From: Formosa haliotis
GTDB lineage: Bacteria > Bacteroidota > Bacteroidia > Flavobacteriales > Flavobacteriaceae
Direction: 5' to 3'
Assembly (NCBI RefSeq): GCF_001685485.1
Contig: NZ_BDEL01000001.1
Span: 3,221,501-3,285,500, forward strand
DNA length: 64,000 bases
Shown: positions 18,391 through 29,189 of the stretch, in pieces
Layout: each line of letters starts with the position of its first letter
Numbering within the stretch: position 1 is the first letter of the stretch
Notes under the pieces: model-generated
Told to the model about the DNA's origin: nothing
The model's database searches: none
The model's input: the letters and a program-made list of their open reading frames with translations, nothing else
Position numbers and translations under genes: made by a program

Positions 18391-21096
18391 ATGAAAAAAA
18401 TACTAGTTGTTTTGTTGCTTCTAGCTGTTAACTTGGGTTTTGCACAGGTAAAATTAGAAGGCGTGGTTAAAGATAGTATTGGCAATCCGTTAGAGCTGGC
18501 CAATGTTATCGCTATAAATACCGAAACTCAGGCATTAGAATCTTATGGAATTACAAACCCACAAGGTGAATATAAATTATCGGTTTCTAAAAATTCTGTT
18601 TACAATTTACAGGTAAGTTATATTGGAATGAAAACCGAACAATTAAAGGTAGAAACTACAGATAAAAATGTATATAAAACCTTTGTTTTGCATAGCGATA
18701 ATACGCTAGATGAAGTTGAATTAATTTACGAAATGCCAGTAACTATTAAGGGAGATACCATTGTTTATAATGCAGATTCCTTTAAAAATGGTACCGAACG
18801 AAAGTTGGAAGATGTCCTTAAAAAGTTACCGGGTGTAGAGATTAACGACGACGGACAAATTGAAGTAGAAGGCAATGTAGTGAGTAAAGTAATGGTAGAT
18901 GGGAAAGATTTTTTTGATGGCGATTCTAAACTAGCCACTCAAAATATTCCGTCTAACGCGATAGATAAAGTCGAAGTTTTAAAAAATTTCGCAGAAGTTG
19001 GGCAGTTAAGTAGTGTAACAAACAACCAAGATAATGTTGCGATAAATATTAAATTAAAAGAAGGAAAAAAGAATTTTTGGTTTGGAGATATTAAAGCAGG
19101 ATCTGGAATTGCAGAAACAGAAGGCTTATATATTTTACAACCCAAATTGTTTTACTACAGCCCGAAATACAGTATAAACCTAATTGGAGATTTAAATAAT
19201 CTTGGCGAGATTGCCTTTTCCCGACGTGATTATTTCAATTTTACGGGCGGATTTAGAGCACCAAGTAGAAGTAGCGGAACCAATATTAATTTAGGTAGTA
19301 ATAGTCTTGGTTTTTTATCGCTTCAAAATAATAGAGCGCAAGAAATAAATACCAAGTTTGGAGCTGCCAATTTTAGTTATTCGCCAAATGAACACTTAGA
19401 TTTAAGTGGTTTTGGAATATTCTCGAGCAATAGAATTACGATGCAGGAAAATAATAGCATCATTTATACCAATACAGATTTAGGGGTGCCAGACGAAATT
19501 ACCGAGAGTAAAACGAAGCAAAGTAGCGATTTATTCATGGCCAAGTTTAGTGTGGGGTATAAGCCAAACTCCGATAACCAATTAGACTATGATGTTATGG
19601 CGCGGGTATCTAAAGAATCTCAAGATCAGTTAGAAAATTCTTCTGTGCTTGGAAATACCATGCAATTTGAATCTTCTAGTCCGTTTAGTATCAATCAAAA
19701 TTTAAACTATTATTACACGTTAAGTGAAAAACACATTTTTGCTATAGAAGCCCAACATTTATGGCAAGACGAAGATCCGTTTTATAATGCAATTATAGAA
19801 GATAAAAATACTTACGATAATACGGCAGATGCGCTAGGATTAGATAAGCAGCAAATAGATTATAATGTCAATCAAGACAAGCGCGTAAAATCTAATCAGG
19901 TTGATGCTAAAGTTGATTACTTTAATGTATTAAATGCAAAGAGTAACATAAATGTTACGTTAGGAACTATTTATAGTCATCAGAAATTTAACTCAGATAT
20001 TTTTCAAGTTTTAGATGATGGTACTGCGTTCGATCCTACACCAACTATTAACGATGGCCTTGATGAAAATAACATACAATACGCCTTTACCGATGTGTAT
20101 GTCGGGCTGCGTTACACTTTAAAATCTGGAATATTTACGTTTACACCAGGTGCTACTGTGCATTCTTATAGTAGTAATAACGAGCAGTTTGGAGAGAAGT
20201 ATACTAATAATTTCTTTAAAATTCTACCTGATGTCGATGTCCGTCTTCAGCTTAAAAAGAGTGAGCGCATAACTTTAACCTACAATATGGAAACGCAGTT
20301 TACCGATGTTACCCAATTGGCCAGAGGTTTGGTAATGAATAATTACAATTCGTTCTTTTATGGAAATGAAGCTTTAGATAATGCCATTTCTCATGCCGTG
20401 CGGTTATCATATTCTAGCTTTAATATGTTTAACTACACCAATGTATTTGCCAATATAAGTTATAATAAGAGTATCGATAAAATAAGAAACATTACCAATT
20501 TCGAGAGTGTAATTCGTTCTAATTCGCCATTTAACTCGGCTTATGCAGATGAAACGGTATCTGCAAACGGACGTTTTCAGCGTCAATTTGGAAAATTTAG
20601 AGCGTCTGCAAATGCACGTTTTAACTATTCGAAATTCAATCAATTTATTCAGAATAATAGATCTGTAAACGAAAATTACACTCAGAATTACGGATTAGAA
20701 TTACGTTCTAATTTTAGGGAAGCGCCTAACTTCGAGATAGGTTACAATTATAGTATTCAAGATAACGACCAAGGCCAAACCCGAACAAAATTCTTTACCT
20801 CTTCGCCGAGGGTTGAATTTGATGCCTTAATTTGGAAAGTCCTAACGTTTAAAACCGATTATACTTATAATAATTTTAAAGATGAAGAAGCAACTTTAAA
20901 TAGTTACGAGTTTTGGAATGCATCTTTGGCGTATAGAAAAGATAAAGACAGTAAGTGGGAGTTTGAATTGAAAGCAACCAACTTGTTAAATACCAAAACG
21001 CAGAGCCAGAGTAGTGCCAGCGATATTTCTGTACGTGCTACAGACTATTATATTCAGCCGAGATACGTAACATTAAGAGCCGTATACTCGCTATAA
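18391..21096 (+). CDS. Outer-membrane beta-barrel receptor (TonB-dependent-receptor-like, OMP_b-brl_3 type)
   Basis: About 901 residues from the ATG at 18391, chosen because it opens a signal peptide (MKKILVVLLLLAVNLGFAQ). A frame extending upstream overlaps the GLPGLI gene and is not needed. Domains in order: CarboxypepD_reg-like sandwich at about 20-105 (VKLEGVVKDSIGNPLELANV), plug domain at about 125-230 (DVLKKLPGVEINDDGQIEVEG, then VMVDGKDFFDG), and a large barrel to the end. No TonB box is obvious. It probably works with the GLPGLI protein on one operon, but the ligand is unknown. Confidence 0.88.
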   Translation: MKKILVVLLLLAVNLGFAQVKLEGVVKDSIGNPLELANVIAINTETQALESYGITNPQGEYKLSVSKNSVYNLQVSYIGMKTEQLKVETTDKNVYKTFVLHSDNTLDEVELIYEMPVTIKGDTIVYNADSFKNGTERKLEDVLKKLPGVEINDDGQIEVEGNVVSKVMVDGKDFFDGDSKLATQNIPSNAIDKVEVLKNFAEVGQLSSVTNNQDNVAINIKLKEGKKNFWFGDIKAGSGIAETEGLYILQPKLFYYSPKYSINLIGDLNNLGEIAFSRRDYFNFTGGFRAPSRSSGTNINLGSNSLGFLSLQNNRAQEINTKFGAANFSYSPNEHLDLSGFGIFSSNRITMQENNSIIYTNTDLGVPDEITESKTKQSSDLFMAKFSVGYKPNSDNQLDYDVMARVSKESQDQLENSSVLGNTMQFESSSPFSINQNLNYYYTLSEKHIFAIEAQHLWQDEDPFYNAIIEDKNTYDNTADALGLDKQQIDYNVNQDKRVKSNQVDAKVDYFNVLNAKSNINVTLGTIYSHQKFNSDIFQVLDDGTAFDPTPTINDGLDENNIQYAFTDVYVGLRYTLKSGIFTFTPGATVHSYSSNNEQFGEKYTNNFFKILPDVDVRLQLKKSERITLTYNMETQFTDVTQLARGLVMNNYNSFFYGNEALDNAISHAVRLSYSSFNMFNYTNVFANISYNKSIDKIRNITNFESVIRSNSPFNSAYADETVSANGRFQRQFGKFRASANARFNYSKFNQFIQNNRSVNENYTQNYGLELRSNFREAPNFEIGYNYSIQDNDQGQTRTKFFTSSPRVEFDALIWKVLTFKTDYTYNNFKDEEATLNSYEFWNASLAYRKDKDSKWEFELKATNLLNTKTQSQSSASDISVRATDYYIQPRYVTLRAVYSL

Positions 21097-21225
21097 AGAC
21101 CAGAATTGTTAGTGTTTTTTACCATTGATCTGAGAAAATTAAGGTGCGAAGTAAAATTTTATTAGCACCTTAATTGCTCATTTTTAGGGCTTAAAATAAA
21201 TTCAATAAAAAATGATAGATTTTTA

Positions 21226-21256
21226 TTTGAAACACTAAAAAAGAATAATATATTTG
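21226..21256 (+). promoter_or_regulatory. Promoter of tRNA-Tyr
   Basis: TTTG at 21226-21229 and TATATTTG at 21249-21256, separated by 19 nt, fit the Bacteroidota promoter consensus very well. Transcription would start a few bases before the tRNA. Confidence 0.75.
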
Positions 21257-21267
21257 CATCCGGTTTT

Positions 21268-21349
<82 letters not shown>

Positions 21350-21350
21350 C

Positions 21351-21379
21351 AAAAGCAAGCTTTATAGCTTGCTTTTTTT
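21351..21379 (+). terminator. Terminator after tRNA-Tyr
   Basis: AAAAGCAAGCT and AGCTTGCTTTT pair around TTAT and a T-run follows. Confidence 0.88.
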
Positions 21380-21533
21380 GTTTTTATACTTTTCAGTTTG
21401 TACTTAGTTTCGCTTTAATATTCTTTTATTGTACAAATTCTAGAAGAAGTCTTTTAAATAAGGTGGAGGAAATAAATTTCATTCAAAACAATACATTCTA
21501 TTTTGAATGAAATTATTATAACAGCGTTTCGAT

Positions 21534-22442
21534 TTAGAATAAATCATCAACGGAGAGGTAGCGTTCGCCTGTATCGTAATTCATCGTTAAGATTGTTTCA
21601 TCGCCTTTTAAAGTTTGTAACTGTTTCCTAACCGCGGCTAGGGATGCTCCTGTAGAAATACCAACCAAAATACCTTCTGTTTTGGCTATTTTTCTAACTT
21701 CATTAAAAGCTTCTTCGGTAGTAATTCTAATAGCACCATCAATAATTTTAATATTGAATACGTCTGGAACAAATCCAGGACCAATACCTTGCAAACGGTG
21801 CGGTCCGGGGTCGCCTCCAGAAATGATGGCCGAATCATCAGGCTCTACAGCAAAAACTTTTAAGGACTTATATTTTTCTTTTAAAACCTCTGCAATACCC
21901 GTAATATGTCCGCCCGTTCCAACACCCGTTATAAAATAATCTAGCCCTTGAGGGAAGTCCTTAATAATTTCTAAAGCTGTTGTTTTACGATGTATTTCTG
22001 GGTTTGCTTGGTTTGTAAATTGAGATGGCATCCATGCATTTTTATTATTGGCAACCATTTCATTCGCCTTAGCGATCGTGCCACCCAAGCCTTGCTCTTT
22101 AGGTGTTAAAACAAGATTTGCGCCATAAGCCGCCATAAGTGCACGGCGTTCTACAGACATAGATTCTGGCATCACTAGAGTTAACTTGTAATTTTTAACC
22201 GCAGCAACCATGGCTAAACCAATACCTGTGTTACCAGAGGTAGGTTCAATAATTTCTGTTTCTGGAGTTAATATATTTCTTTTTTCCGCCTCTTCAATCA
22301 TGGCCAATGCAATTCTGTCCTTTATGCTTCCTCCCGGATTTTCTTTTTCTAGCTTCATCCAAACGTTGGCATTCGGAAATAATTTAGATAATCGCACTAC
22401 AGGAGTGTTTCCGATGTTTTCTAGAATGTTATTAATTTTCAT
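21534..22442 (-). CDS. cysK: Cysteine synthase (O-acetylserine sulfhydrylase)
   Basis: 302 residues. A PLP enzyme of fold type II: the Schiff-base lysine is Lys41 in [10 protein letters not shown], the substrate loop is [11 protein letters not shown], and [10 protein letters not shown] is the phosphate-binding loop. [10 protein letters not shown] near the C-terminus is also typical. It makes cysteine from O-acetylserine and sulfide. The CysM subtype cannot be excluded by eye. The upstream phosphatase gene ends 6 bp before its start, so the two are probably co-transcribed. Confidence 0.93.
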   Translation of the reverse strand: MKINNILENIGNTPVVRLSKLFPNANVWMKLEKENPGGSIKDRIALAMIEEAEKRNILTPETEIIEPTSGNTGIGLAMVAAVKNYKLTLVMPESMSVERRALMAAYGANLVLTPKEQGLGGTIAKANEMVANNKNAWMPSQFTNQANPEIHRKTTALEIIKDFPQGLDYFITGVGTGGHITGIAEVLKEKYKSLKVFAVEPDDSAIISGGDPGPHRLQGIGPGFVPDVFNIKIIDGAIRITTEEAFNEVRKIAKTEGILVGISTGASLAAVRKQLQTLKGDETILTMNYDTGERYLSVDDLF

Positions 22443-22448
22443 ATGTTT

Positions 22449-23000
22449 TTAGTGTTTTTTGTTTTCTGTATAAGCTGCTCCGTAGGTCTGTATTTTAGTT
22501 TGTACCTCGTTATTTCCAGAAATAGTTACAATGTATAATCTGTCGAATTCACTAGCGTCATCTATTGCAGATCCGGGATCGCCACCTAATAATTCCACCA
22601 TTTTAGGAGTGGTATTGCTGTGGCCCACGATAACATGATTTCCACCTTCCTCTCTAATTCTATCGGCTAAGGCCTTAAGGTTGCTTGGATCGTAAATTTC
22701 GGGTGTTAATCCAAAGGCGTTTGCCGTTGGTTCGGCTGTATCACGCGTTCTAATATAATCTGTGCTATGAACATGGTTTATGTTTGCGGCCTTTAAGATT
22801 TTCATTAATGCTTTAGCGCGTTCTTTTCCCGATTCTGAAAGTTCAGGATCTGTGGTAAGATTTGCTTTTTCTGCATGTCGTACTAAATAGACCACCGTTG
22901 GAGCTTGAGCAAAACTGCTGTTTTTTTTAGGTTGAATGCCTTCATGGTTAAAAGGAAGTAGCGAAAAAAATAAAAAGGAGATCGTGAGTAGTAATTTCAT
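22449..23000 (-). CDS. SixA-like histidine phosphatase, exported
   Basis: 183 residues. A signal peptide precedes the catalytic RHA motif of the histidine phosphatase superfamily (YLVRHAEKANL). DPELSESGKERAKAL and VIVGHSNTTPKMVELLGG supply the remaining active-site His and Arg residues. It is closer to SixA and short phosphatases than to glycolytic phosphoglycerate mutase. Export suggests a periplasmic phosphatase rather than a phosphorelay one. The substrate is unknown. It is followed by cysK on the same strand. Confidence 0.85.
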   Translation of the reverse strand: MKLLLTISFLFFSLLPFNHEGIQPKKNSSFAQAPTVVYLVRHAEKANLTTDPELSESGKERAKALMKILKAANINHVHSTDYIRTRDTAEPTANAFGLTPEIYDPSNLKALADRIREEGGNHVIVGHSNTTPKMVELLGGDPGSAIDDASEFDRLYIVTISGNNEVQTKIQTYGAAYTENKKH

Positions 23001-23122
23001 ATTAGCGACAATGTTATAGTTTAATGCGTAATAGGAAATTTCTTAAATCTTGTTATAAATTACTCTAACTACGCATTATAAATTTAGTGATTACTAGCCG
23101 ATAATAAAATTTAAAATACCAT

Positions 23123-25942
23123 CTATTCCAATCTTATCAATTGGATGGCATCCATTCTTAAGCGGGCATCTTTTATTAAAGTTTCGAGCGTTAATTGTGC
23201 GTTTCTAGCAATTTCAATTTCTTCAAGTCTTATATTACTGTTCTTTTCTTTTAAAATCATAAGTCTGTCAATTTCATGATTCAGAGTGTTATTCATCCGC
23301 TCTAACCCGTCTTCAATAGCTTCTTTGCGTTGTATTTCAGTAATTTTTGTAGCCATAGAAATCATTTGAGGTATGATTGTATCCATTAATGTCTCGTTAT
23401 CGAGTAGGGGATCAATCTGTCCGGAAACTAAATTTTTGTCTAAAAGTTCTACAGGAAATTCAGTGGTAACATTTTTTCCAGTATGGTTTACAACCACTCT
23501 AAGCGGGGTGTTTGGTAAAAATCGATCGACATAACTATTCGATTGCGACGCAGTTTCGAGTACAAAAATTAGCTCTAAAAGCAAGCCTTGATTTTTACTC
23601 CCTTTAAAAACGGCATAGCTGGCACTACCAGTTCCCGAGCTTAAAACAAGATCGATAGCATCGGTGGTCATAGGGTGATCCCAACTAAGAAAATTAAGAT
23701 CTTCACGGCTTAGGGCATGTGTTCTACTAAAAGTAACACCTACGCCTTCTGGCGGAATGGATGGAAATATTTCGGTGTTTATAGATGTTGGTTTTAAATA
23801 ATAGGTTTTAGACACCAAATCTTCCATTTCAATATCAAAATGCCTAAACACTTTAGTTAAATACTGTTCCAGACGTTTGTCTTTATCTTCAGATTGAATT
23901 TGTTCCACTAATTTTGAAGCTATTTTAGGTCGGAAAGAATTCATTTCCAGTAAACGATCTCGGCCATCGGCTAAAGTTTTTTGAAGCTCTTTTTGATAGT
24001 TTGCTGTTTCAGAAATTAATAATTTTAATTTTGAATTTTTAGCTGAATTTGGATCCGATTTTGAAAGTTCTAAGAGCCTTTGACTAAAAGTTTTCGAAAT
24101 TTTATGTCCGCCTTCAATATTGTTTTCAAACGCATTTAAACCTTCATGATACCATTTTACGAGAATTTCTTGCGGACTATCAACAAGGTATGGCACATGA
24201 ATTTGAATGGTTTCTACCTGTCCTATGCGGTCTAATCTCCCAATACGTTGTTCCAATAATTTGGGGTGTAGGGGCAGGTCGAATAAAACGAGGTGATGCG
24301 CAAATTGAAAATTTCGACCTTCACTTCCTATTTCTGAACACAGCAGAATTTGTGCGCCATCGGGTTCCGAAAACCATGCAGCATACCTGTCGCGTTGCAC
24401 TATGGTCAAGTCTTCATGAAATACCGCCACCTTTATACTACTGCGTTTTGTTAAGGCTTGCTCTAAAGCCAATACTTTTTCTTTGCTTTTACAAATAAGT
24501 AAAACTTTGGCAGGAGTAACGTCTTTTAGCATAGTTAGTAGCCATTGTACTCTAGGATCTTTATTGAACCAAAATTTCTGAGCACTTGTAGCTTCCTTAG
24601 GTTGCATGTCATGAAAAAATTCGTCCTTTAATCGTGAACTCCACAGTGTTTTATCGGTAGTAACTTCTAAAGGAATAAGTTTAGCTTTTCGTTTAGGAAA
24701 CCCCGATATGGTTGTGCGCGTATTTCTAAATAATACACGACCGGAACCATGCTGGTCGAGTAAATTTTCGATGATATTATCGAAATTATTACCTTTAATT
24801 ATGTCCTGTAGTTTTTCTTTTGAAAAGATAGACTCCAAGCGTTTCATGGCTTTCGTGTTTAGTTTTTTGCCTTGATCTAATGTTTCAACAATTTGGGCAA
24901 TGTCTTTTTGGTTCGAAGATTCGTTTATAAAATCGTCGTAATTTTCATATCGATTAGGGTCTAGTAATCGCAAACGTGCAAAATGACTTTCTAAACCTAA
25001 TTGTTCGGGAGTTGCAGTGAGGAGTAACAAGCCTTGAGCAACCTGGCTTAGACGTTCTACAATGCTATATTCCGGGCTTGACTGGGTGGCAGACCATTCT
25101 AAATTATGGGCTTCATCTACAACAAGCATGTCCCAATTGGCAGATAAAGCTTGTTGGCTACGTTTTTCTGAACCTGCCAAAAAAGCCGTACTACAAATAA
25201 TAAGTTGGTTATCTAAAAACGGATTTCCGTCGGGGGCATTGTCATCTAAGGAAGCGCAGCGCTCTTCATTAAAAATATTAAACCACATATTAAATCGACG
25301 TAAAACCTCCACAAACCATTGATGTACTAAGGATTCGGGAACCAGAATAAGCACTCTAGAAATACGTCCGGATAACAATAGGCGATGCAGAATTAAACAG
25401 GCTTCAATAGTTTTTCCTAGTCCAACTTGGTCTGAAAGTAACACGCGAGGTGCATATCTTGAACTCACTTCGTGGGCTATATAAAGTTGATGCGGAATCA
25501 GGTCTATGCGTCCGCCAACAAATCCACAAACAGGAGAAAGCCGTCTTTTGTATTCAAGTTCTAATGTTTCTCGGCGCAAAGCAAACGCTAGAGGAGAGTC
25601 TACATCACCCATAAAAAGTCTGTCATCTACACCGTGATTTACAGAAACATCTCCCAATTCCGATTCGGATATGGTTGTTCCTTTACCATGATATTTGTAT
25701 AGGTTCTTGTCAATTTCAACCTTAGTTATTAGTAAAGGTTCGTCTTTTAGGTTTTTAATGGTATCTCCAATTTTAAATATCACGCGTTGTAAAGGCGCAC
25801 TTTCAGTAGCATATAAACGTGTAACATCTGCAAGTGGAAAATAAATTTTAACCTTCCCTTTAGTGGCTTCGGTTAAAATACCAACACCAAGTTCGGGCTC
25901 GCCTTTGCTTGTGTATCTTTGACTTGGAAAAAATATATGCAT
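23123..25942 (-). CDS. rapA: RNA polymerase-associated Swi2/Snf2 ATPase RapA
   Basis: 939 residues, near the 968 of E. coli RapA. An N-terminal Tudor-like region precedes the Snf2 ATPase: Walker A DQVGLGKTIEA with Lys177, and the DEAH box at 276-279 (VVDEAHNLEW). Then comes the second RecA lobe (ICSEIGSEGRNFQFAHHLVL, EQRIGRLDRIGQ), and an alpha-helical C-terminal region. RapA recycles stalled RNA polymerase. It stands alone between the SixA-like gene and an esterase, both on the same strand with gaps of 122 and 55 bp. Confidence 0.93.
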   Translation of the reverse strand: MHIFFPSQRYTSKGEPELGVGILTEATKGKVKIYFPLADVTRLYATESAPLQRVIFKIGDTIKNLKDEPLLITKVEIDKNLYKYHGKGTTISESELGDVSVNHGVDDRLFMGDVDSPLAFALRRETLELEYKRRLSPVCGFVGGRIDLIPHQLYIAHEVSSRYAPRVLLSDQVGLGKTIEACLILHRLLLSGRISRVLILVPESLVHQWFVEVLRRFNMWFNIFNEERCASLDDNAPDGNPFLDNQLIICSTAFLAGSEKRSQQALSANWDMLVVDEAHNLEWSATQSSPEYSIVERLSQVAQGLLLLTATPEQLGLESHFARLRLLDPNRYENYDDFINESSNQKDIAQIVETLDQGKKLNTKAMKRLESIFSKEKLQDIIKGNNFDNIIENLLDQHGSGRVLFRNTRTTISGFPKRKAKLIPLEVTTDKTLWSSRLKDEFFHDMQPKEATSAQKFWFNKDPRVQWLLTMLKDVTPAKVLLICKSKEKVLALEQALTKRSSIKVAVFHEDLTIVQRDRYAAWFSEPDGAQILLCSEIGSEGRNFQFAHHLVLFDLPLHPKLLEQRIGRLDRIGQVETIQIHVPYLVDSPQEILVKWYHEGLNAFENNIEGGHKISKTFSQRLLELSKSDPNSAKNSKLKLLISETANYQKELQKTLADGRDRLLEMNSFRPKIASKLVEQIQSEDKDKRLEQYLTKVFRHFDIEMEDLVSKTYYLKPTSINTEIFPSIPPEGVGVTFSRTHALSREDLNFLSWDHPMTTDAIDLVLSSGTGSASYAVFKGSKNQGLLLELIFVLETASQSNSYVDRFLPNTPLRVVVNHTGKNVTTEFPVELLDKNLVSGQIDPLLDNETLMDTIIPQMISMATKITEIQRKEAIEDGLERMNNTLNHEIDRLMILKEKNSNIRLEEIEIARNAQLTLETLIKDARLRMDAIQLIRLE

Positions 25943-25997
25943 TAAGATATTCGGTTTAAAATTGGGATATGCGTGTGCTTTTGTTTGTTATAATTGA

Positions 25998-26861
25998 TCA
26001 ATATCTACTGAAAAAATCCCAAATTAAAACATTGGCGTCTAAACCTGAGTTTTCCTTTGTGGGTAAATCGTGACCAAAATGTTGTAATTTATAATACCAG
26101 ACTTCATTATTATGTATGCCTTTTTTGTAATGATAAGCTTGTATTTTAGGTGAAATGGACAAGGTGTCAATTTGTTTACATGCATTAAATTTACTCCAAT
26201 AGTTCATTATGGTATCCATATGTGGAGCGCCTCCCCAGCCATACGCTGTAGACATACTGCCGTCTATAGGTACAATGGTGTCTAGGGTTCCAGATATTTG
26301 TAAAACAGGTATGGGTTGTGTTGTTAAATTTCTGTTTTTCCAGAGCTGCCCTGTCATGGTGCCTTCTACCGATGCTATTGCTTTAAAAACATTAGGCGAT
26401 TTGCAAGCTAAGGTATAACTCATAAAGCCCCCGTTAGAAATGCCGCAAGAAAATGTTCTGTTAGGATCGAGATTATGTTTAGTCTGTAGATGTTTTGCGA
26501 GATCTGTTAAATAACCAATATCATCAATCTTGGTGGTTGCTAATCCTCCTGTCCAATAGGGTTTTCCTGTATTTACATCTAAAGTTCCTTGGGGGTAGCA
26601 GACCATAAATTTGTTGATTTCGGCAATGCTATCTAGTTGTAAACTCTGCATATGGTCATTTGCAAACCTTCCATAACTGTGAAGTACGAAAACTAAAGGA
26701 GCGTTTTTAGGTAAATTTGAAGGTGTGTATATTATGTATGTTCTCTCTAAATTATTATGTATGAATGTACCTTTGCTAATATGGTTTTTACATGAAAAAA
26801 GACATAGTACAATAGCTGCAAACGTAAATAAAACTTTAAATTTTAATTGGTGATTTACCAT
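25998..26861 (-). CDS. Alpha/beta-hydrolase lipoprotein (PHB-depolymerase/feruloyl-esterase-like)
   Basis: 287 residues. A lipobox LFSC with Cys24 marks a lipoprotein. The fold is an alpha/beta hydrolase of the LpqC / polyhydroxybutyrate depolymerase group: PLVFVLHSYGR forms the oxyanion region, CGISNGGFMSY holds the nucleophilic Ser, and GTLDTIVPIDGS and FGHDLPTK supply the Asp and His. Probably an extracytoplasmic esterase. The substrate is not readable. It starts on its own and is transcribed toward rapA. Confidence 0.85.
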   Translation of the reverse strand: MVNHQLKFKVLFTFAAIVLCLFSCKNHISKGTFIHNNLERTYIIYTPSNLPKNAPLVFVLHSYGRFANDHMQSLQLDSIAEINKFMVCYPQGTLDVNTGKPYWTGGLATTKIDDIGYLTDLAKHLQTKHNLDPNRTFSCGISNGGFMSYTLACKSPNVFKAIASVEGTMTGQLWKNRNLTTQPIPVLQISGTLDTIVPIDGSMSTAYGWGGAPHMDTIMNYWSKFNACKQIDTLSISPKIQAYHYKKGIHNNEVWYYKLQHFGHDLPTKENSGLDANVLIWDFFSRY

Positions 26862-27014
26862 GGGTTTGCATTATAAAGTATGGCTTAATTGTAGTAAAAT
26901 ATTTGGTTATAAGTTAATTACATCTTTAAATGTAACATATTTATTAAACTTGTAAAAGGGTATGGAACAGATTAATACAGCCTGTTGAATATTTAAACAA
27001 GGATGTAGGTTTGG

Positions 27015-27980
27015 TTATGCCGTGGTTTTGATTTTCTTCTCGGCACTTATAATTTGCTCTACGGCTTGTCTGTATTTTATAGGATTTGTAGCCTTTTTTA
27101 TGGCTTTGTATGTTTTTTGTGGGTTCGAAGTCGATTTTGAAAAATAGTCCCAAAACCCTAACATTTTCATTTTAATTGGTGTTGGTCCAGATAAATAAGC
27201 GTCGTATTGCTGATAAATAGTGTCGTGAAATTCAGAGAAAATAGTCCAACGGTCTTCTGGGTATTCGGTGGTGTTGTTTTTAATCATGCTAGGTAAAAAC
27301 GGGTCGGCAATTAAACCGCGACCAATCATAAAATGGTCGATACTAGGAAATCGTTCTTTAAGGGTGTTAAAGGCAGAGACACTAGTAATATCGCCATTAT
27401 AATACACCTTATGTTTTGTATTGTTTATGCAAGTTTCAAAAGCATCTAAATCTACAGAACCTTTGTATAGCTGTTTTCCAATACGGGCGTGAATGGCAAT
27501 GTTTTTAAGTGGATATTTATCTAATATAGGAAATGCTTCAAGAATTTCTTCGGCATTTTCGTAACCCATTCGCATTTTCATAGATACTAATATATCGGTT
27601 TCGTTATGTGCTCTATGTAACACTTCATCAATCCGGGATGGGTTACAAATTAATCCAGACCCCATTCCAGATTTTGTAACCATGGGGTAAGGGCAACCTA
27701 AATTCCAATTCAGTTCTTTATAGCCTAAACTTTGTACGTAGTTGGCAACAAAAATAAACTCGTCTGGATTGTTAGTTATAACTTGTGGAATGACTTCTAA
27801 TGTGGTATTGTTTTCTGGTAATAAATCGTTTTGGTACGATTGCTTAACTTTCAGTTTTCCATCAAGTCTAATATAAGGAGCATAAAACGTGTCTATACCG
27901 CCAAAATAATGGTTAAACGCATTTCGGAATCTAAAATCTGTAAATCCCTGTAGGGGCGATGAAAGTAGGGTAGAAGCCAT
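27015..27980 (-). CDS. dus: tRNA-dihydrouridine synthase family protein
   Basis: About 321 residues from the ATG at 27980 (MASTLLSSPLQGFTDFRFR). A start 21 bp upstream adds seven residues. FMN-dependent TIM barrel: the substrate loop is NWNLGCPYPMVTKSGMGSGL with its general-acid Cys, and YYNGDITS and MIGRGLIADP are phosphate-binding blocks. It reduces uridines in tRNA D-loops. Which of the Dus subfamilies it belongs to is not clear, hence the generic symbol. Confidence 0.9.
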   Translation of the reverse strand: MASTLLSSPLQGFTDFRFRNAFNHYFGGIDTFYAPYIRLDGKLKVKQSYQNDLLPENNTTLEVIPQVITNNPDEFIFVANYVQSLGYKELNWNLGCPYPMVTKSGMGSGLICNPSRIDEVLHRAHNETDILVSMKMRMGYENAEEILEAFPILDKYPLKNIAIHARIGKQLYKGSVDLDAFETCINNTKHKVYYNGDITSVSAFNTLKERFPSIDHFMIGRGLIADPFLPSMIKNNTTEYPEDRWTIFSEFHDTIYQQYDAYLSGPTPIKMKMLGFWDYFSKSTSNPQKTYKAIKKATNPIKYRQAVEQIISAEKKIKTTA

Positions 27981-28155
27981 GTTTAAATTTAAATAGGGCA
28001 AAGATACGTTAATTGATTGAGGACCACTTGACCATTCTTGTAATATTGTTTTAACCTTAATATTAAAGAGACCTGTTGGTGTAAAACGTTTAATTTGCCC
28101 TATCTAAAATAGAATCTGTATTAGTTATTATTCAATAAGTGAAAAAGTAAAAAAT

Positions 28156-28992
28156 CTATTTCTTGAAATCTGCTTCTGTTAAATTGTTGTTGAATTTTAT
28201 ATCGGTCCAATTTACATGAATCCAAGGATCGTTAGATACCTCGGCATCCCAATTGGAGGCTTTATATTTACGTTTAGTAGGTATTAAAAGACCGTCGATA
28301 TTTTCGTATTCCATTTTCATTAATAAAGGGTCCATTTTATTAAAGTCGACCACCGTGAAAAGGAATTGGTCTACAAGGGTGGTTTCCTTATTAATATAGA
28401 TCTGATAAATGTCTTTTGGTGTGTTGTCTTCAGATTCAAAAGTAATCTTTACAATGTCGTATTTTATATCGTCAATTGTTTTCTCTCCAATATATTCGTA
28501 AATCACTCCTTCATCTAATAATTTAGGCATCATGGTAAACCAGTAAAAATTTGTAGGTCTGTTAAATGCAACGGCCTTTAAAAGTGCGTCATCATTTACA
28601 ATAGTACCATTATGCTTTAGCCAGAATTCTTGGCCATCATAACCTTGTTCAATTAAGCCTTCTAACTGTGGTAATGTGCGTTCGTGTTTTTTGTAGGCGC
28701 CATAAGACAGCTCCCCCGAAAAAATGTATTTTTCTTTAGAAATATCCGTTTTTCCATCTGGAGTTTTATAGGTATACGTATATATAACGTCTTTTTTCTC
28801 TCGTAGTTTTTTGTAATTTCCAACATGCTGTACCATATTATAAACCAATTCGTGTGCGTTGTTCTTAAATTCGGGAGTAGATGCTTGAGTAGTCTCTACA
28901 GGAGTCTCTTTTTTAGGAGCAGCTTGTTTGTCGTTTTTACACGACCAAATAAATAGGCTTAACATTGCGACTACTAATACTTTAATTTTCAT
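28156..28992 (-). CDS. Lipoprotein, DUF6503-like
   Basis: 278 residues. Lipobox IWSC at about residues 15-18, followed by a Lys/Ala/Pro/Thr-rich linker and a beta-rich domain (VIYTYTYKTPDGK, GYDGQEFWLKHNG, YDIVKITFESEDN, IYINKETTLVDQFLFTVVD). This strand pattern resembles LolA/LppX-like lipid-binding half-barrels and matches my recollection of the flavobacterial DUF6503 family, which is not a firm assignment. It lies alone, between dus and metK on the same strand. Confidence 0.6.
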   Translation of the reverse strand: MKIKVLVVAMLSLFIWSCKNDKQAAPKKETPVETTQASTPEFKNNAHELVYNMVQHVGNYKKLREKKDVIYTYTYKTPDGKTDISKEKYIFSGELSYGAYKKHERTLPQLEGLIEQGYDGQEFWLKHNGTIVNDDALLKAVAFNRPTNFYWFTMMPKLLDEGVIYEYIGEKTIDDIKYDIVKITFESEDNTPKDIYQIYINKETTLVDQFLFTVVDFNKMDPLLMKMEYENIDGLLIPTKRKYKASNWDAEVSNDPWIHVNWTDIKFNNNLTEADFKK

Positions 28993-29138
28993 AGGTTTTT
29001 TAGTTTAATTGTTTTGAAATTTTTACTTCTGAATACTTATAGTATTGTTTACTGTCGGTATAAAACAGGATAACTTTCGTTATTTTTTCGATTCTTTTTG
29101 AATGAAATAAATATGCTTTTAAGCAGGGAATACAAATA

Positions 29139-29174
29139 AAAAAGCCATTTTCGGTTAAGAAAATGGCTTTTGTT
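29139..29174 (-). terminator. Terminator after metK
   Basis: Plus-strand AAAGCCATTTTC and GAAAATGGCTTT pair. Read on minus, the hairpin is followed by a U-run and lies just after the metK stop. Confidence 0.88.
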
Positions 29175-29189
29175 AAATCGTGCGATTTT